Assembly (NCBI GenBank): GCA_021234155.1
Contig: JAJEKV010000005.1
Location: forward strand, 6,998,216 to 7,062,215
DNA length: 64,000 nt
Direction of reading: 5' to 3'
DNA from: Isoetes taiwanensis
Lineage: Eukaryota > Streptophyta > Lycopodiopsida > Isoetales > Isoetaceae
The translations under genes were made by a program, and so were the position numbers. Under the pieces are notes generated by a model. The model worked only from the letters and a program-made list of their open reading frames with translations. It ran no database searches and was not told the DNA's origin. Of this stretch, positions 1 through 11,153 are shown in pieces; position 1 is the first letter of the stretch, and the number at the start of each line of letters is the position of its first letter.

Positions 1-2588
1 GCAGGTCAGTGAAGGAGGAGCATGGAGGAAGGAGCACATCACGAGAAGAATACGAGTTATAGATTTTGTGCTTAATTTTAAACTCCTAAACATGTTGTTA
101 TGACACTATGTTGTTTATCTTCTTATATTATAATGTTATAAGATAAGTCCTGGATTTGGATCCAGCCCTAGATCCGACGGCCACAAATAATCTCACTAGA
201 TCGAAGGGTTCAAACAAAACCTCTTTTTCTTTAAATGTGATCCCCTTTCAATGGTCCAAACGAAGCCCCTTTTTCTATGAATTCCTTTTTTCTCTCTATG
301 TTTATAAATGTCACCTTTTCTCTCTCTCTGCCATCAGTCGGTGTGCAACATCTCGACCCTTCTCATGCTAGGGTTGTTCCATTGGTGGTCGAAGTGTAGC
401 AACACATGCATCCCTGATTCTAACATCGTGAGAGCTCTTCTCCAAATTGCCTCTTCAATTAACAAGTTTTTGCCCTAGGTCTTTCCACAGATTCAAGAGG
501 AGCTCTCAACTGGAGAGGAAGTGATGAGTTTTATAAAAATAAGCCACGGGGTAAGGAGTTTTTATCAGACATTCAAAAAGCCGAGGCAAATCTCAGATCT
601 TTATTGAAGATCCCAGATGATTACAAAATTTTATTTCTTCATGGAGATGCCACTATCTAATTTGCTACTATCCTGTTAAACCTTTGTTCCTTAAGATACC
701 AAAGAGTTTATTGTTATTGGATTTTGGGGTGATAAAGCACTTTAAGGAAGCCCAAAATTTTTTAAGGCTGCCGTGGGAAAGCTAACAAACATACAAGTAT
801 TCTAAGTGAATCGAATTTTCAGGTTTCTGCCAGAGTAAAATATCTACACGTAACTTGCTTTAGATCCTACGACCATGGCTTTTCTGGGGGCCTTCCAGAG
901 TAGAATCCTTCTAAGGTATGGTTCTAGGCTAAATTCACGCACTGCATCCAATTTGAGATGAATTCTATAGGAGGCATGCATTTCTTTCCATAATGTCTAT
1001 GTCATATACACAAGCAAAGAAAACAGAGGAGCACATCTGCTTACTCTGTAAGTTGGTTACTATATGCTATATATTCTCTAAAACATGACATGTTGAAGAG
1101 ATAATACGGCTAAAACCATTTCTTCTTCTTTGGAGTCTTGAGTTTGTGTGGAACTTACATTATGAATAATTTTTGTAAAGGATCTTCTGATTTCAGAGAA
1201 GGATTTGGAAGTGTTTATTTGCAAGGTAGGGAATTTTGGCTATCCCTGTAGAGACCCACAATGGCATCAACTTTGCTGGGTTTTTTAGAAGTAAACTAAG
1301 CATTGTTGCTCAATGTTTAACTCAAGCAAAACTGAAATTGGTATCATGCTAAACTGAAATTGGTATCATGCTGACACTTCAGTAGGTCTACCCGATACAT
1401 AGTCGTTTCATACTCTTAGCTTCATAGTCATTTGTGTACATGCACACCCGATATTAAGACTCATTTGATCTACGTGGGAAGGAGAAATTATGCTTCACAC
1501 TAACATTTGTGGAAACCATCATATGGCCCGCGTCTGGTAACAATATGAAAGCTTTTAGTACACCAGATCCTCTCTAAAAGGGGAGATCTTAATTGCATAG
1601 GTCTTTTAGGGAAAATGTTGGATCTGATAACAATATGAAAGCCTTATCAACATGAAAGCCTTTCGTATACCAGATGTTCTCTAAGAGGGAAGATCTTAGT
1701 CGCATAGGTCTTTTAGGGAAAAAGTTGGTCTACGTAGTGGTAGCAATAATGCTCCTAATTTTTGTGATGCTATGTGTAACATTAGTGTTCTCCTCAATAC
1801 ATTTGTATCTACTCAAGTTGCCCCTCGTTCTATTTTGTATCTACTCATGTTCCCCTGTCAGTCATCCACATGAAAAGTTGAGCCGTTGCTTTTGATCAAC
1901 ATAAAGAAGACTGGATTGGCATACTGGTGCTTGAATCTTTTGTGAATTCGTAACTTGAGGTTTGGGCCTACGAAAATCATGGTGATGATCCACATGAGCA
2001 ATTTGAATGAAATTTGAGTTTATGTGAAACAATGCAGCGATGATGCAGACTTTTCAATATACCAACTTCAACACTTGAACATGTGAACACTTAAAATGAC
2101 TACCAAATTGCAATATGTAGGGTCAATAAAGAAGCAGAAAGGCATTGAATTCTAATGAGAAAATCGCTACATAAATACAACAAAGGGACAATAAAGAAGC
2201 AGAAAAAGTGTTGAATTTTAATCATTAAATTCACGAACTGATAGAACCAAGCAAAAAATGAATCAATTTGTAAGCTCCCATAACACATAACTACAAAACA
2301 TAAGCAAGTCACAACTACAACATCAAAAGTCAACTACACTAAAATTCCTTATAGCTGCAGCAACACACAAGCAAGTTACAAAAACTACAACATCAAGAAT
2401 CTATAAAGCTCCACAACACATAAGCAAGTCACAACTACAACATCAAAAATCCAATACGCTCAAATTCCTTATAGCCGAGCAATGCTCCACAACACATAAG
2501 CAAGTCACAAGTACCATAAAAATCATCATTAGTAAAACACCTATAATAAAAAACCCATACATAATGAGGTTTTAGTCCTCTTTTCACT
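1..2588. other. Non-coding flank with local direct repeats
   Basis: No convincing gene is seen. The stretch holds short local duplications. A 21-23 base tandem repeat of aaactgaaattggtatcatgct lies near 1328-1371. A roughly 95-base imperfect direct repeat built on aacaatatgaaagc and gcataggtcttttagggaaaa spans about 1540-1725. Degenerate repeats of acacataagcaagtcacaac and ctacaacatcaa occupy 2274-2515. Short open frames here have no family resemblance and are not conserved in frame in the second copy. Confidence 0.6.
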
Positions 2589-2825
2589 ACCTATGTAAAG
2601 CAGTATAATTTGTTCTTATAAAATTTCAAGTGTAATATTTCTGGGCTGAGAAGAGCCCACAGCTTGACACGTACATTATTTTCTGTTTTTCTAAAATAAA
2701 AAAGGGTACCTATGTAAAGCAGTATAATTTGTTCTTATAAAATTTCAAGTGTAATATTTCTGGGCTGAGAAGAGCCCACAGCTTGACACGTACATTATTT
2801 TCTGTTTTTCTAAAATAAAAAAGGG
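2589..2825. repeat. 119-base tandem duplication
   Basis: Two almost identical units of 119 bases (2589-2707 and 2708-2825), each starting acctatgtaaagcagtataa and ending in ctaaaataaaaaaggg, lie head to tail. The same double structure is recognisable at about 20952-21180 in copy B, although that version is badly eroded. The local duplication therefore existed before the large segment was doubled. Confidence 0.9.
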
Positions 2826-3480
2826 AAATTTGTGATGGCCCAAACCAAACCTCCTCCTTTTCTTCTGGTCGAAGAAAGCCATTAGGGCTATGGCTGGACC
2901 CAAGGCACCTCTGTTCACCCCTGTTCTGCGATCGCCTGTTCTGATGCAAGCAATGATCCGGCAGGCTATTGCTTGGAGCTATGGAGGCAAGGGCCGCCGG
3001 AACAACCTCGCTATCATAAGACGTACTTTCGAAGGGTATGGCGCCTGTGATAGATGTCCTCTGCAACCGGGTCCTTAGTTGAGGAGTTTCTGGGCCCGAA
3101 GCACCCAATATGTTGATTGTCGACTGCCCCAGTGCAGCAGGTTCTTCAACCGCCCCCTGAAGTTTCAGATATGGATGCAGTAATGCAGGTGTTTCTTGGC
3201 TATGGCAGAAAGGGCGCTACAAAAGCTCTTTTTTTCCACAAAGGCAAGGGCTGGCCAGTGATGGATCCACCAGGCAGCTACGGCATACCCATACTTGGCT
3301 CCCTCATCGTTTCTTCTTCTGTTTGGCTTTGCACCCATCTGTTGCCCAGATCCGGTGGCCCGGCCACACTGGCATGTGCAAGAACACAAGAACAGATAAT
3401 TTTTTTTATTCCGCTTGGAATGATTTCCTGATCAATTGCTAAACTAAATTTTTTTCTTGCAGGCAATCACCTGTTTATTG
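2826..3480 (+). other. Exon-like stretch, weak cytochrome P450-like hinge
   Basis: The GC content rises and the plus strand has two short open frames (2890-3078 and 3117-3431). The second frame contains the peptide PPGSYGIPILGSL near 3262-3300. This resembles the proline-rich hinge (PGPxGxPxxGSL) that follows the membrane anchor of plant P450s, CYP78-like by feel. Nothing else of a P450 follows: no I-helix, ExxR or heme-binding motif is visible, and the matching part of copy B (21190-21720) is scrambled. It may be a P450 relic or chance. No complete gene can be claimed. Confidence 0.2.
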
Positions 3481-4928
3481 TCAAGCAAATGTAGGCGATG
3501 GCTTGCTACATCGGCTGCTCCTTCTTCTTTGTTTGATGGCCTGTGGCTTCAAATCCGGCTCCTCCAAAATCCATCCCCATAGCACAGGATTGCTTGCAGA
3601 GCAAGAAAGACCAATATTTTCATTTTAAGATCTTAGAAATGATTGAAGATTCCCAAATTAAACCTCCATTTTCTGAGCCCGAGTTCAAAAGTATAAACTT
3701 TGAATTAATTCTGCCAAGCAACAGGGCGGATTTTTCTTTTGCAGCACATTTCTGCTGGGCAATCCAGACAGGCTGAAGTACCATTTTCATAAACTCCAAG
3801 TTGTGGATGCTCAGATGAACCCGAACGATCCTGCTCACAAAGTTATAAGTTACGACGACTACATTTAGGAAAACATAGAGATCTTTGATAATAAGCAAAA
3901 TACCATAATCTTTTGGCCGGCAGAAACTCTGGGAATTTCAACAGGATGAAGACTTCCATTAGCAGAACTCTGGTCAGATGACAGCACAACTGCTGCTGAT
4001 GTTTGCTGTTACAGATGCAACTTGGTGGCACTCATCTCTGCTGTATCATTTTCAGCCTTCTTGATAAGTGCCGACTGTAACAAAACAATGACTTAATTAT
4101 GACAACAAGTTTAAAAATGCCCAAAGGCTTCAGAACTCTAAAGTATTTAGCTTTAAATTTCAAAATGCTGTTCATTTCTGACTTGGATGTCTGAATAACA
4201 AATAAATCCTGTTCTTTCATGTATAACATGCAAGGAATGGAAGTTTGCCTAGCTATCTAAAAACATGGCTATCTATCAAACTTATTTCTAAGTAGAAAGA
4301 CACCAGATCGTAAGTTCATGCCAGCACAGCATACCTGAACTGAAGAGGGTAGATTATCACATAGTGCCAAAGCCAATGGATCAGCTGAGACAGCTGGCAA
4401 ATACTGGCAAATACTGTCCATAAGGAAGGCAATCTATTAGTAGTTAGTGATATAAATGAGAAGAATATAATATGTCTTGCCTTCTGTTGTCAAGAGGGAT
4501 TGTTAGAATCTACAAATACAAAGAATAGGTTGGGAACAAAAAGTATGCAACCAAGCTGTACTAGCTGGAGTTCCATATCCAAATATTCTATACACATGAA
4601 GTTAGAAATAAAAGCATGATATAGGAGCTAATACAATCTATGTATTTGATTAGGTGCTAATACAATCTATGTATTTGATTTATCGAAATACTTTGTCCGT
4701 GGTTGTCATGATCAAAATATGCTGAGTTCCCAGTACGCAGCCGTCTTTAACAACTAGAAGTTTTCAGGGGAAGCCTTAATCAAAGGCCTGGAGAGCACTG
4801 AAATTTTAAAGATCTAAACGAGTTTCAAATACTATATCCAAAATTCAAGTGTGGGGAAGCTCCAGCCTTGATGTGCGGGCACCGAACACAAGGCAACAAA
4901 ATGCAGTTTCACGGCGAAGAGAAACGTT

Positions 4929-4950
4929 CGCGGCGGCCTTGGCCGCCGCG
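4929..4950. repeat. 22-base GC-rich palindrome
   Basis: The sequence has 10-base perfect arms (cgcggcggcc and ggccgccgcg) around tt, inside otherwise AT-rich DNA. The matching stretch of copy B near 22890-22940 lacks the palindrome and reads as unrelated bases. Confidence 0.85.
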
Positions 4951-6573
4951 ATAAGTTTCTTGTATATATGAATATAATAAGTTACTAGATGCATTTTGAC
5001 CACAAGATAAAGCTTACCTTTGAATATTACAAACAATTTAGCAACACTAGGTTTGAAAGGAAATTGCTTTAAGATTTGTTGCTTGCAATGTACCAACATT
5101 CAACTTAGCAAGCCATAACAAACAACTTACATTAGAGCAACATAACAACACTTAAACCTAACATACCATAACATAAAATGCACATTAGAGTAATAAGCCA
5201 TAATAACAACAACAACACAACATGGAGTGAAGGGCCTACTGTCCTATTTGCGCGACATCAACAAAACATGGAGTGAAGGCCTACTATGCTTTTTTTTTCC
5301 CAGTATTGGCTTATTTGTTATATTTAAAGTTCATCATTGACACGTTCATAACTTATGCCCAGCAATGCTGGGCACCGCTACTAGTTTTTTATAATGATAA
5401 ACTATTAAAGCTATATAATTTTGTATAAGTGTGTAAGTATAGCCTTACAATTATCATTATAATTAAACATTTGAAGCATTTCAATAAGGTTCTGTATACT
5501 ATATTCCTTGTTATTGTATCTTGTAAGATTGATGAGGTTCATCACCTTATCATAATGATGAGGACAACATTATGCTAAGGGTCCATATATTTTAGGCCAC
5601 GTCACCATACGAGCCTACCTTAGTAGCCTTGTATACCTTAGTGTGGGAGAAGGGAACATGGCTAAGTCATTATACATAATTTAGCCAACCTTAGGTATGG
5701 AACTATTTCCACATGGTTCCATCTTATTGGCAACCTGCCACATGGACGCACCCCATTGAAGCCACATGCGTGACATGGCAACCCTAACCTACTAATGGCC
5801 AAACAATAATCTTAGGCCATTTTCTGGCTCCAACAGTCCTGGAACCCTGTTCGCGCTCGAAACTCCGTTTCGAGAGTCATCTGCTGTATAGCACAACAAC
5901 CCCAGGAGTGTGTGCACACCAGAGGGAGTGGGAGCTACCCCGAACCTCCCGCGAAGCGATGGAGATGCCAGGAGCAGGATTCATTTCATTCTTGAAGAAT
6001 GAGGAGTTTAAGATTGGAGTTAGACAAGCTTGGACCTCTTACTTTTGGGAGAAGAAAAGTAATGCCATGGGTTGTCGATGCCCTGGCTGCTGTGAAGTCC
6101 TTTGCTAAGATTTGGGGTCTTCATCAAGTTGCTGCTAATCAAGGAAGGTTGATTGCTGTTTATCAATAGTTAGTGGTCTGTAGGGCTATTGTACCATTAG
6201 ATTTTTTACTAGTATTATACAGATGGAAGCTCAACAAATTCAACAAGCTCGAGTCAAAACGGGCTTGCAATGGTTCAAGAGGGGGATCGCTGTACATGTT
6301 TCCTTTTTAAAGCTGCAAGAATTTGGAGACAAGCTTCTGCAATGGTATCTCTCTAGGTTCAAGAGGGGCCTCCCATTTCTAATTTTGATCAACTTGATCT
6401 TTTTGCATGATCTTTTTTTTGCTTATTCTTTCTCTTCTCGTCACCTTTCCCTTCCAACATGTTTTTTATGAGGCGTTACTTGCTAAGGTCCATCCTATTA
6501 TATCTGACGAGCAACCGTGCCCATTTTACTACCCGGTAACATCCCATGGGAGTATGACCTGAGAGTTGTGTAT

Positions 6574-6720
6574 TCTTGAAGAAGTGACGGAACATGAGTG
6601 GAATAGTGGCGCTGAGATTTAGGGTGGGAGATCGCAAGTCGATGTCTATCTTGAAGAAGTGACGGAACAAGAGTGGAATAGTGGTGCTGGGATTTAGGGT
6701 GGGAGATTGCAAGTCGATGG
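6574..6720. repeat. 75-base tandem duplication
   Basis: Units at 6574-6648 and 6649-6720 share tcttgaagaagtgacggaac, gagtggaatagtgg and gatttagggtgggaga. They differ at a handful of positions. Copy B holds the same pair near 24520-24670. Confidence 0.9.
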
Positions 6721-7199
6721 CTAATATATTGTTGTTCAATAGAATCTGGACCTGAATACAACTTCGGGGCCTCGAACTTGGGGTATATTTGTTTGAAGAC
6801 TAGTGTATAAAGGAGATAGACAATGTAACGATATGCCATTTGACAAAAGAATCCACAACAACATAACATTTAAGGGTCTGATCACATGAAGCCGTTGACA
6901 GGGATCATTTCCTGTTGACAAAACCTGTTTTTTTTGTGCTGGGTCACATGAAGCTGTCGTTAGGATATGAACCTCAGAGCCATCTTCCTTCTTTCACGCA
7001 GCAAGAGGTTTCAAAATCTGCGGTGCTAGATAAAAGATATAAGCCACGTGTCGAAATCGAACGGATTCCTGTTGATAGGAATCCATTCAATTGAGGGAGG
7101 AGCCCAGGGAAGCAATCCCTGTCAATAAGGCTTCGTTCCTATCATTTGAGTGCATTGTGACCGAGATTCTTCCCTGTCAACAGCTTCATGTGACTAGAC

Positions 7200-7333
7200 C
7201 CTAAGGTGCTCCAAGAATTCATTTGAAGCTAGGACGACGTGTCATCCACGTCAGCTCGTTATTTTAGGGTATAGGGTTCAGGGGACGAGAGATACATTGA
7301 CGAGGGAAGAAGCAGGACGAGGAGGGAGAAGGC
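7200..7333 (+). promoter_or_regulatory. Likely 5'UTR/promoter-proximal region of SF3B3
   Basis: The sequence directly before the SF3B3 start codon contains two ACGT-core elements close together (gacgtgtcatccacgtcag, 7233-7252) of the kind bound by plant bZIP factors. A telo-box-like tagggtatagggtt (7265-7278) follows, then a purine-rich leader (gagggaagaagcaggacgaggaggga). No TATA box stands out. The ACGT pair and the leader are kept in copy B. The promoter role is inferred from position only. Confidence 0.4.
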
Positions 7334-10300
7334 ATGTATTTATATAATCTAACACTGCAGCAGGCCACCGGAATCACTTGTGCAACCTATGGCAATTTTT
7401 CAGGCGGCAAAAGCCAAGAAATTATCGTAGCTCGTGGCAAGGTTCTTGACCTTCTTCGGCCGGATGAAAATGGTAAGCTTCAAACCCTCCTTTCCGTCGA
7501 AGTATTTGGTGCAATCCGTTCTTTGGCGCAGTTTCGCCTTACCGGAGCAAATAAGGACTACATTGTGGTGGGTTCGGATTCTGGCCGTATTGTTATTCTT
7601 GAATATAACAGAGAAAAGAATGCTTTTGAAACCATTCATAAGGAGACTTTTGGAAAATCTGGATGTAGACGCATCGTTCCAGGGCAGTATTTGGCAGTGG
7701 ATCCCAAGGGCAGGGCTGTAATGGTAGGAGCATGCGAAAAGCAGAAGTTGGTTTATGTTCTAAATCGTGATAACGCTGCACGGCTCACTATATCATCTCC
7801 TCTGGAAGCCCACAAGTCACATACGATTGTGTATTCTATTTGTGGTGTGGATTGTGGCTTTGATAACCCTATCTTTGCTGCCATAGAGCTTGATTATTTA
7901 GAAGCAGACCAAGATCCTACTGGCCAGGCAGCACAGGATGCACAGAAACACCTTACGTTCTACGAATTGGATCTTGGGCTTAACCATGTTGTGAGAAAGT
8001 GGAGTGAAGCCATTGATAATGGTGCTAATATGCTAGTTACAGTTCCCGGTGGAGCAGATGGACCTAGTGGGGTCCTGGTATGTGCAGAAAACTTTGTGAT
8101 ATATAAGAATCAGGGTCATGCTGATATTCGGGCTGTTATACCAAGGAGGATGGATTTGCCTGCAGAACGAGGGGTTTTGATCGTTTCCGCTGCTACTCAT
8201 CGACAGAAATCTGCCAGCGCTAAACAGAAAGCAATGTTCTTCTTCTTGTTGCAGACGGAATATGGAGATGTATTCAAAGCAACATTAGAATACACTGATA
8301 ATACAATAACAGAGTTGAAGATTAAATATTTTGATACTATTCCAGTTACTTCAGCTTTATGTGTCTTGAAGTCTGGATTTCTTTTTGCTGCATCCGAATT
8401 TGGGAATCATGCCTTATACCAGTTTCAGGGAATAGGAGATGATGCAGATGTTGAGTCATCTTCTTTAACAGTTGTTGAGACAGAAGAAGGATTTCACCCA
8501 GTCTTTTTCCAACCTAGGAAATTAAAAAATTTGGTTCAGATTGATGAAATTGAGAGTCTCATGCCAATTATGGACATGAAGATTTCAAATATTTTTGAAG
8601 AGGAGACACCTCAGATTTTTGCTGCATGTGGAAGGGGCTCTCGCTCATCCTTAAGGATTTTGAGGCCTGGTTTAGCCGTGACTGAAATGGCAGTCTCTCA
8701 ATTGCCTGGTATTCCAAGTGCAGTTTGGACGGTGAAGAAAAGTATTCATGATGAATTTGATGCATATATTGTCGTGTCTTTTGTTAATGCCACTCTTGTG
8801 CTTTCCATTGGTGAAACAGTAGAAGAGGTCAATGACAGTGGTTTTCTTGATACCACTCCATCTCTTTCTGTCTCTCTCTTAGGGGAGGACTCCTTGATGC
8901 AGGTACATCTTAATGGTATAAGGCACATAAGGGCAGATGGTCGTATTAATGAATGGAAAACACCAGGGAAGAAGAAAATTGTTAAGGTTGGGTCTAACAG
9001 GATGCAGGTTGTAATAGCATTGAGTGAGGGAGAATTGATATATTTTGAAATGGATATAACAGGACAACTGATGGAAATTGAGAAGAGAGAGATGTCAGGA
9101 GATGTGGCATGCCTGGACATAGCACCTGTTCCAGAGGGTAGACAACGTTCTAGGTTTTTGGCCGTTGGTTCGTATGACAGCACGATTCGCATATTATCTC
9201 TGGATCCAAATGACTGCATGCAGATCCTGAGTGTACAGGCTGTAAGTTCTCCACCAGAGTCCCTTTTACTCCTTGAAGTGCAGGCTTCATCGGGAGGGGA
9301 AGAAGGAGCAGAACATCCAGCAAGTGTATTTCTGAATGCAGGTTTGCAGAATGGTGTACTTCTTCGGACAGAAGTTGATATGGTTACAGGACAGCTTTCT
9401 GATACGAGGACACGATTTCTAGGGCTAAGAGCTCCCAAGCTGTTCTCAGCAGTTGTAAGAGGACGTCAAGCCATGTTGTGTCTATCTAGTAGGCCTTGGC
9501 TTGGCTATATTCATCAAGGTCATTTTCTATTGACACCACTCTCTTATGAAACCCTGGAATATGCTGCCTCATTTTCGTCCGACCAATGTGCGGAGGGTGT
9601 CGTCGCAGTTGCTGGTGAGGCATTACGTGTATTTACCATTGAGAGATTGGGCGAGACTTTTAACCAAACTGTAATACCGCTTCGTTATACACCACGTAAG
9701 TTTATTTTACATCCAAAGCAGAAGACTCTTATAATGATAGAAAGTGATCAAGGAGCATTTACTGCTGAGGAACGAGAAGCGGCCAAGAAAGAAGCTATAG
9801 AGGCAAGGGAAGGTCAAGAGAATGGAAACATGGAAGTCGATAACCAGGGAAATGGAGAGAACGAAGAAACAGAAGATCCTCTTCCAGATGAACAGTATGG
9901 TTTTCCAAAGGCAGAGTCACATAAATGGGTCTCATGTATTAGAGTTTTGGACCCGAGGACAAGAGAAACTACTTGTTTGTTGGAACTTCAAGACAATGAG
10001 GCAGCATTTAGCATTTGTTCTGTTAACTTTCATGATAAGGATCTAGGTATATTAATAGCTGTAGGAACTGCAAAAAGCCTGCATTTTTGGCCAAAAAGAG
10101 AATGCGCTGGTGGCTTTATTCACATCTATAGGTTTGTGAATGAGGGGAGAGTTCTGGAGCTTGTGCATAAGACTCCAGTAGATGGTGTACCTACAGCGCT
10201 TTGTCAATTCCAAGGTCGGTTGTTGGTTGGAATTGGGCAAGTGCTTAAGATATACGATCTTGGAAAAAGGAAGCTCTTACGGAAATGCGAGAACAAGAAT

Positions 10301-11153
10301 TTTCCAAATACAATTGTCTCTATTCATACCTACGGAGACCGGATTTATGTTGGTGACATTCAGGAGGTAATTGTTATTTCCTGTACTATTTTAGCCAGAT
10401 TTTTTGTCTTTGATTGGATGGAGTCTAATGTATATGTCTATTGGTGCAGTCTTTTCATTTTGTCAAGTATAGGCGAGACGAAAATCAACTCTATGCATTT
10501 GCAGATGATAGTTGCCCAAGATGGTTGACATCATCATTGCACATTGATTTTGATACCATGGCGGCTGGTGACAAATTTGGTAATGTGTTCTTTGTGCGCC
10601 TGCCTCAAGATGTGTCAGAAGAAATTGAAGATGATCCAACTGGAGGTAAGATAAAATGGGAGCAAGGCCGGCTAAATGGGGCCCCAAACAAGGTTGAAGA
10701 GATCATACAATTTCATGTTGGCGAGGTGGTTACATGCATGCAAAAAGCTTCTCTCATTCCTGGTGGTGGAGAAAGTGTTATCTATGGCACCATAATGGGG
10801 TCTGTTGGAGCCCTTCTCCCTTTTGCTTCTCGGGAGGATGTTGACTTCTTCTCCCATTTGGAGATGCATCTTCGTCAGGATCACCCTCCGCTATGTGGTC
10901 GAGACCACATGGCATTTAGATCAGCTTACTTCCCTGTTAAGGTAACGAACTAAAGCTTGCTTCAAACTTTTTGCATTTATTTTGTAACTAAATGTGGGGA
11001 TGTTTCTTTTTGTAGGATGTCATTGATGGGGATCTTTGTGAGCAATATCCTGCCCTTGCACCTGATTTACAAAGGAAGATAGCAGATGAACTTGATCGTA
11101 CTCCTGGTGAAATTTTAAAGAAGCTCGAGGAGATCCGGAACCGAATAATATAA
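7334..11153 (+). CDS. SF3B3: Splicing factor 3B subunit 3 (SF3B3/SAP130), intact copy
   Basis: SF3B3 is the large beta-propeller scaffold of the SF3b complex in the U2 snRNP. It helps U2 hold the branch-site region in the nucleus, and it also occurs in SAGA-type complexes in other eukaryotes. Three exons join in frame: 7334-10366, 10450-10941 and 11016-11153. They are separated by GT-AG introns of 83 and 74 bases, both in phase 0. The product is 1220 residues, matching the 1210-1220 usual for the family. The N-terminus MYLYNLTLQQATGI, the MMS1_N-type propeller region (about 75-590), [32 protein letters not shown], the acidic insert near 820-860, and the C-terminal CPSF_A region ending DVIDGDLCEQYPALAPDL and ELDRTPGEILKK are all diagnostic. 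The first 1011 codons are one uninterrupted exon. The chosen start gives the family's usual N-terminus. A frameshifted copy lies 17.9 kb downstream. Confidence 0.97.
10367..10449 (+). other. SF3B3 intron 1
   Basis: An 83-base GT-AG intron with donor cag-gag|gtaatt and acceptor ggtgcag|tct. It falls between codons. It happens to contain no early stop, so translation runs through it and then fails in the next exon. This is why a naive reading ends the protein at 10528. The same intron is present in copy B. Confidence 0.92.
10942..11015 (+). other. SF3B3 intron 2
   Basis: A 74-base GT-AG intron with donor gttaag|gtaacg and acceptor ttttgtag|gatg. It also falls between codons and separates the YFPVK and DVIDGDL parts of the conserved C-terminus. 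Confidence 0.92.

Larger units (their letters stand above)
3481..7199. other. Intergenic region upstream of SF3B3
   Basis: No supported gene. The region is AT-rich and carries a 22-base GC palindrome at 4929-4950, a 75-base tandem duplication at 6574-6720 and T/A-rich runs. Short open frames on both strands lack family features. The minus-strand frames at 6476-6869 owe their repeated peptide to the 75-base duplication. Confidence 0.6.

Noticed and set aside
6476-6869. Minus-strand frames with a repeated RHFFK peptide
   Set aside because: The repetition comes from the 75-base tandem duplication; nothing else suggests a gene.
8746-9438. Long minus-strand frame opposite SF3B3
   Set aside because: It is the antisense shadow of a strongly conserved coding exon and has no family resemblance of its own.
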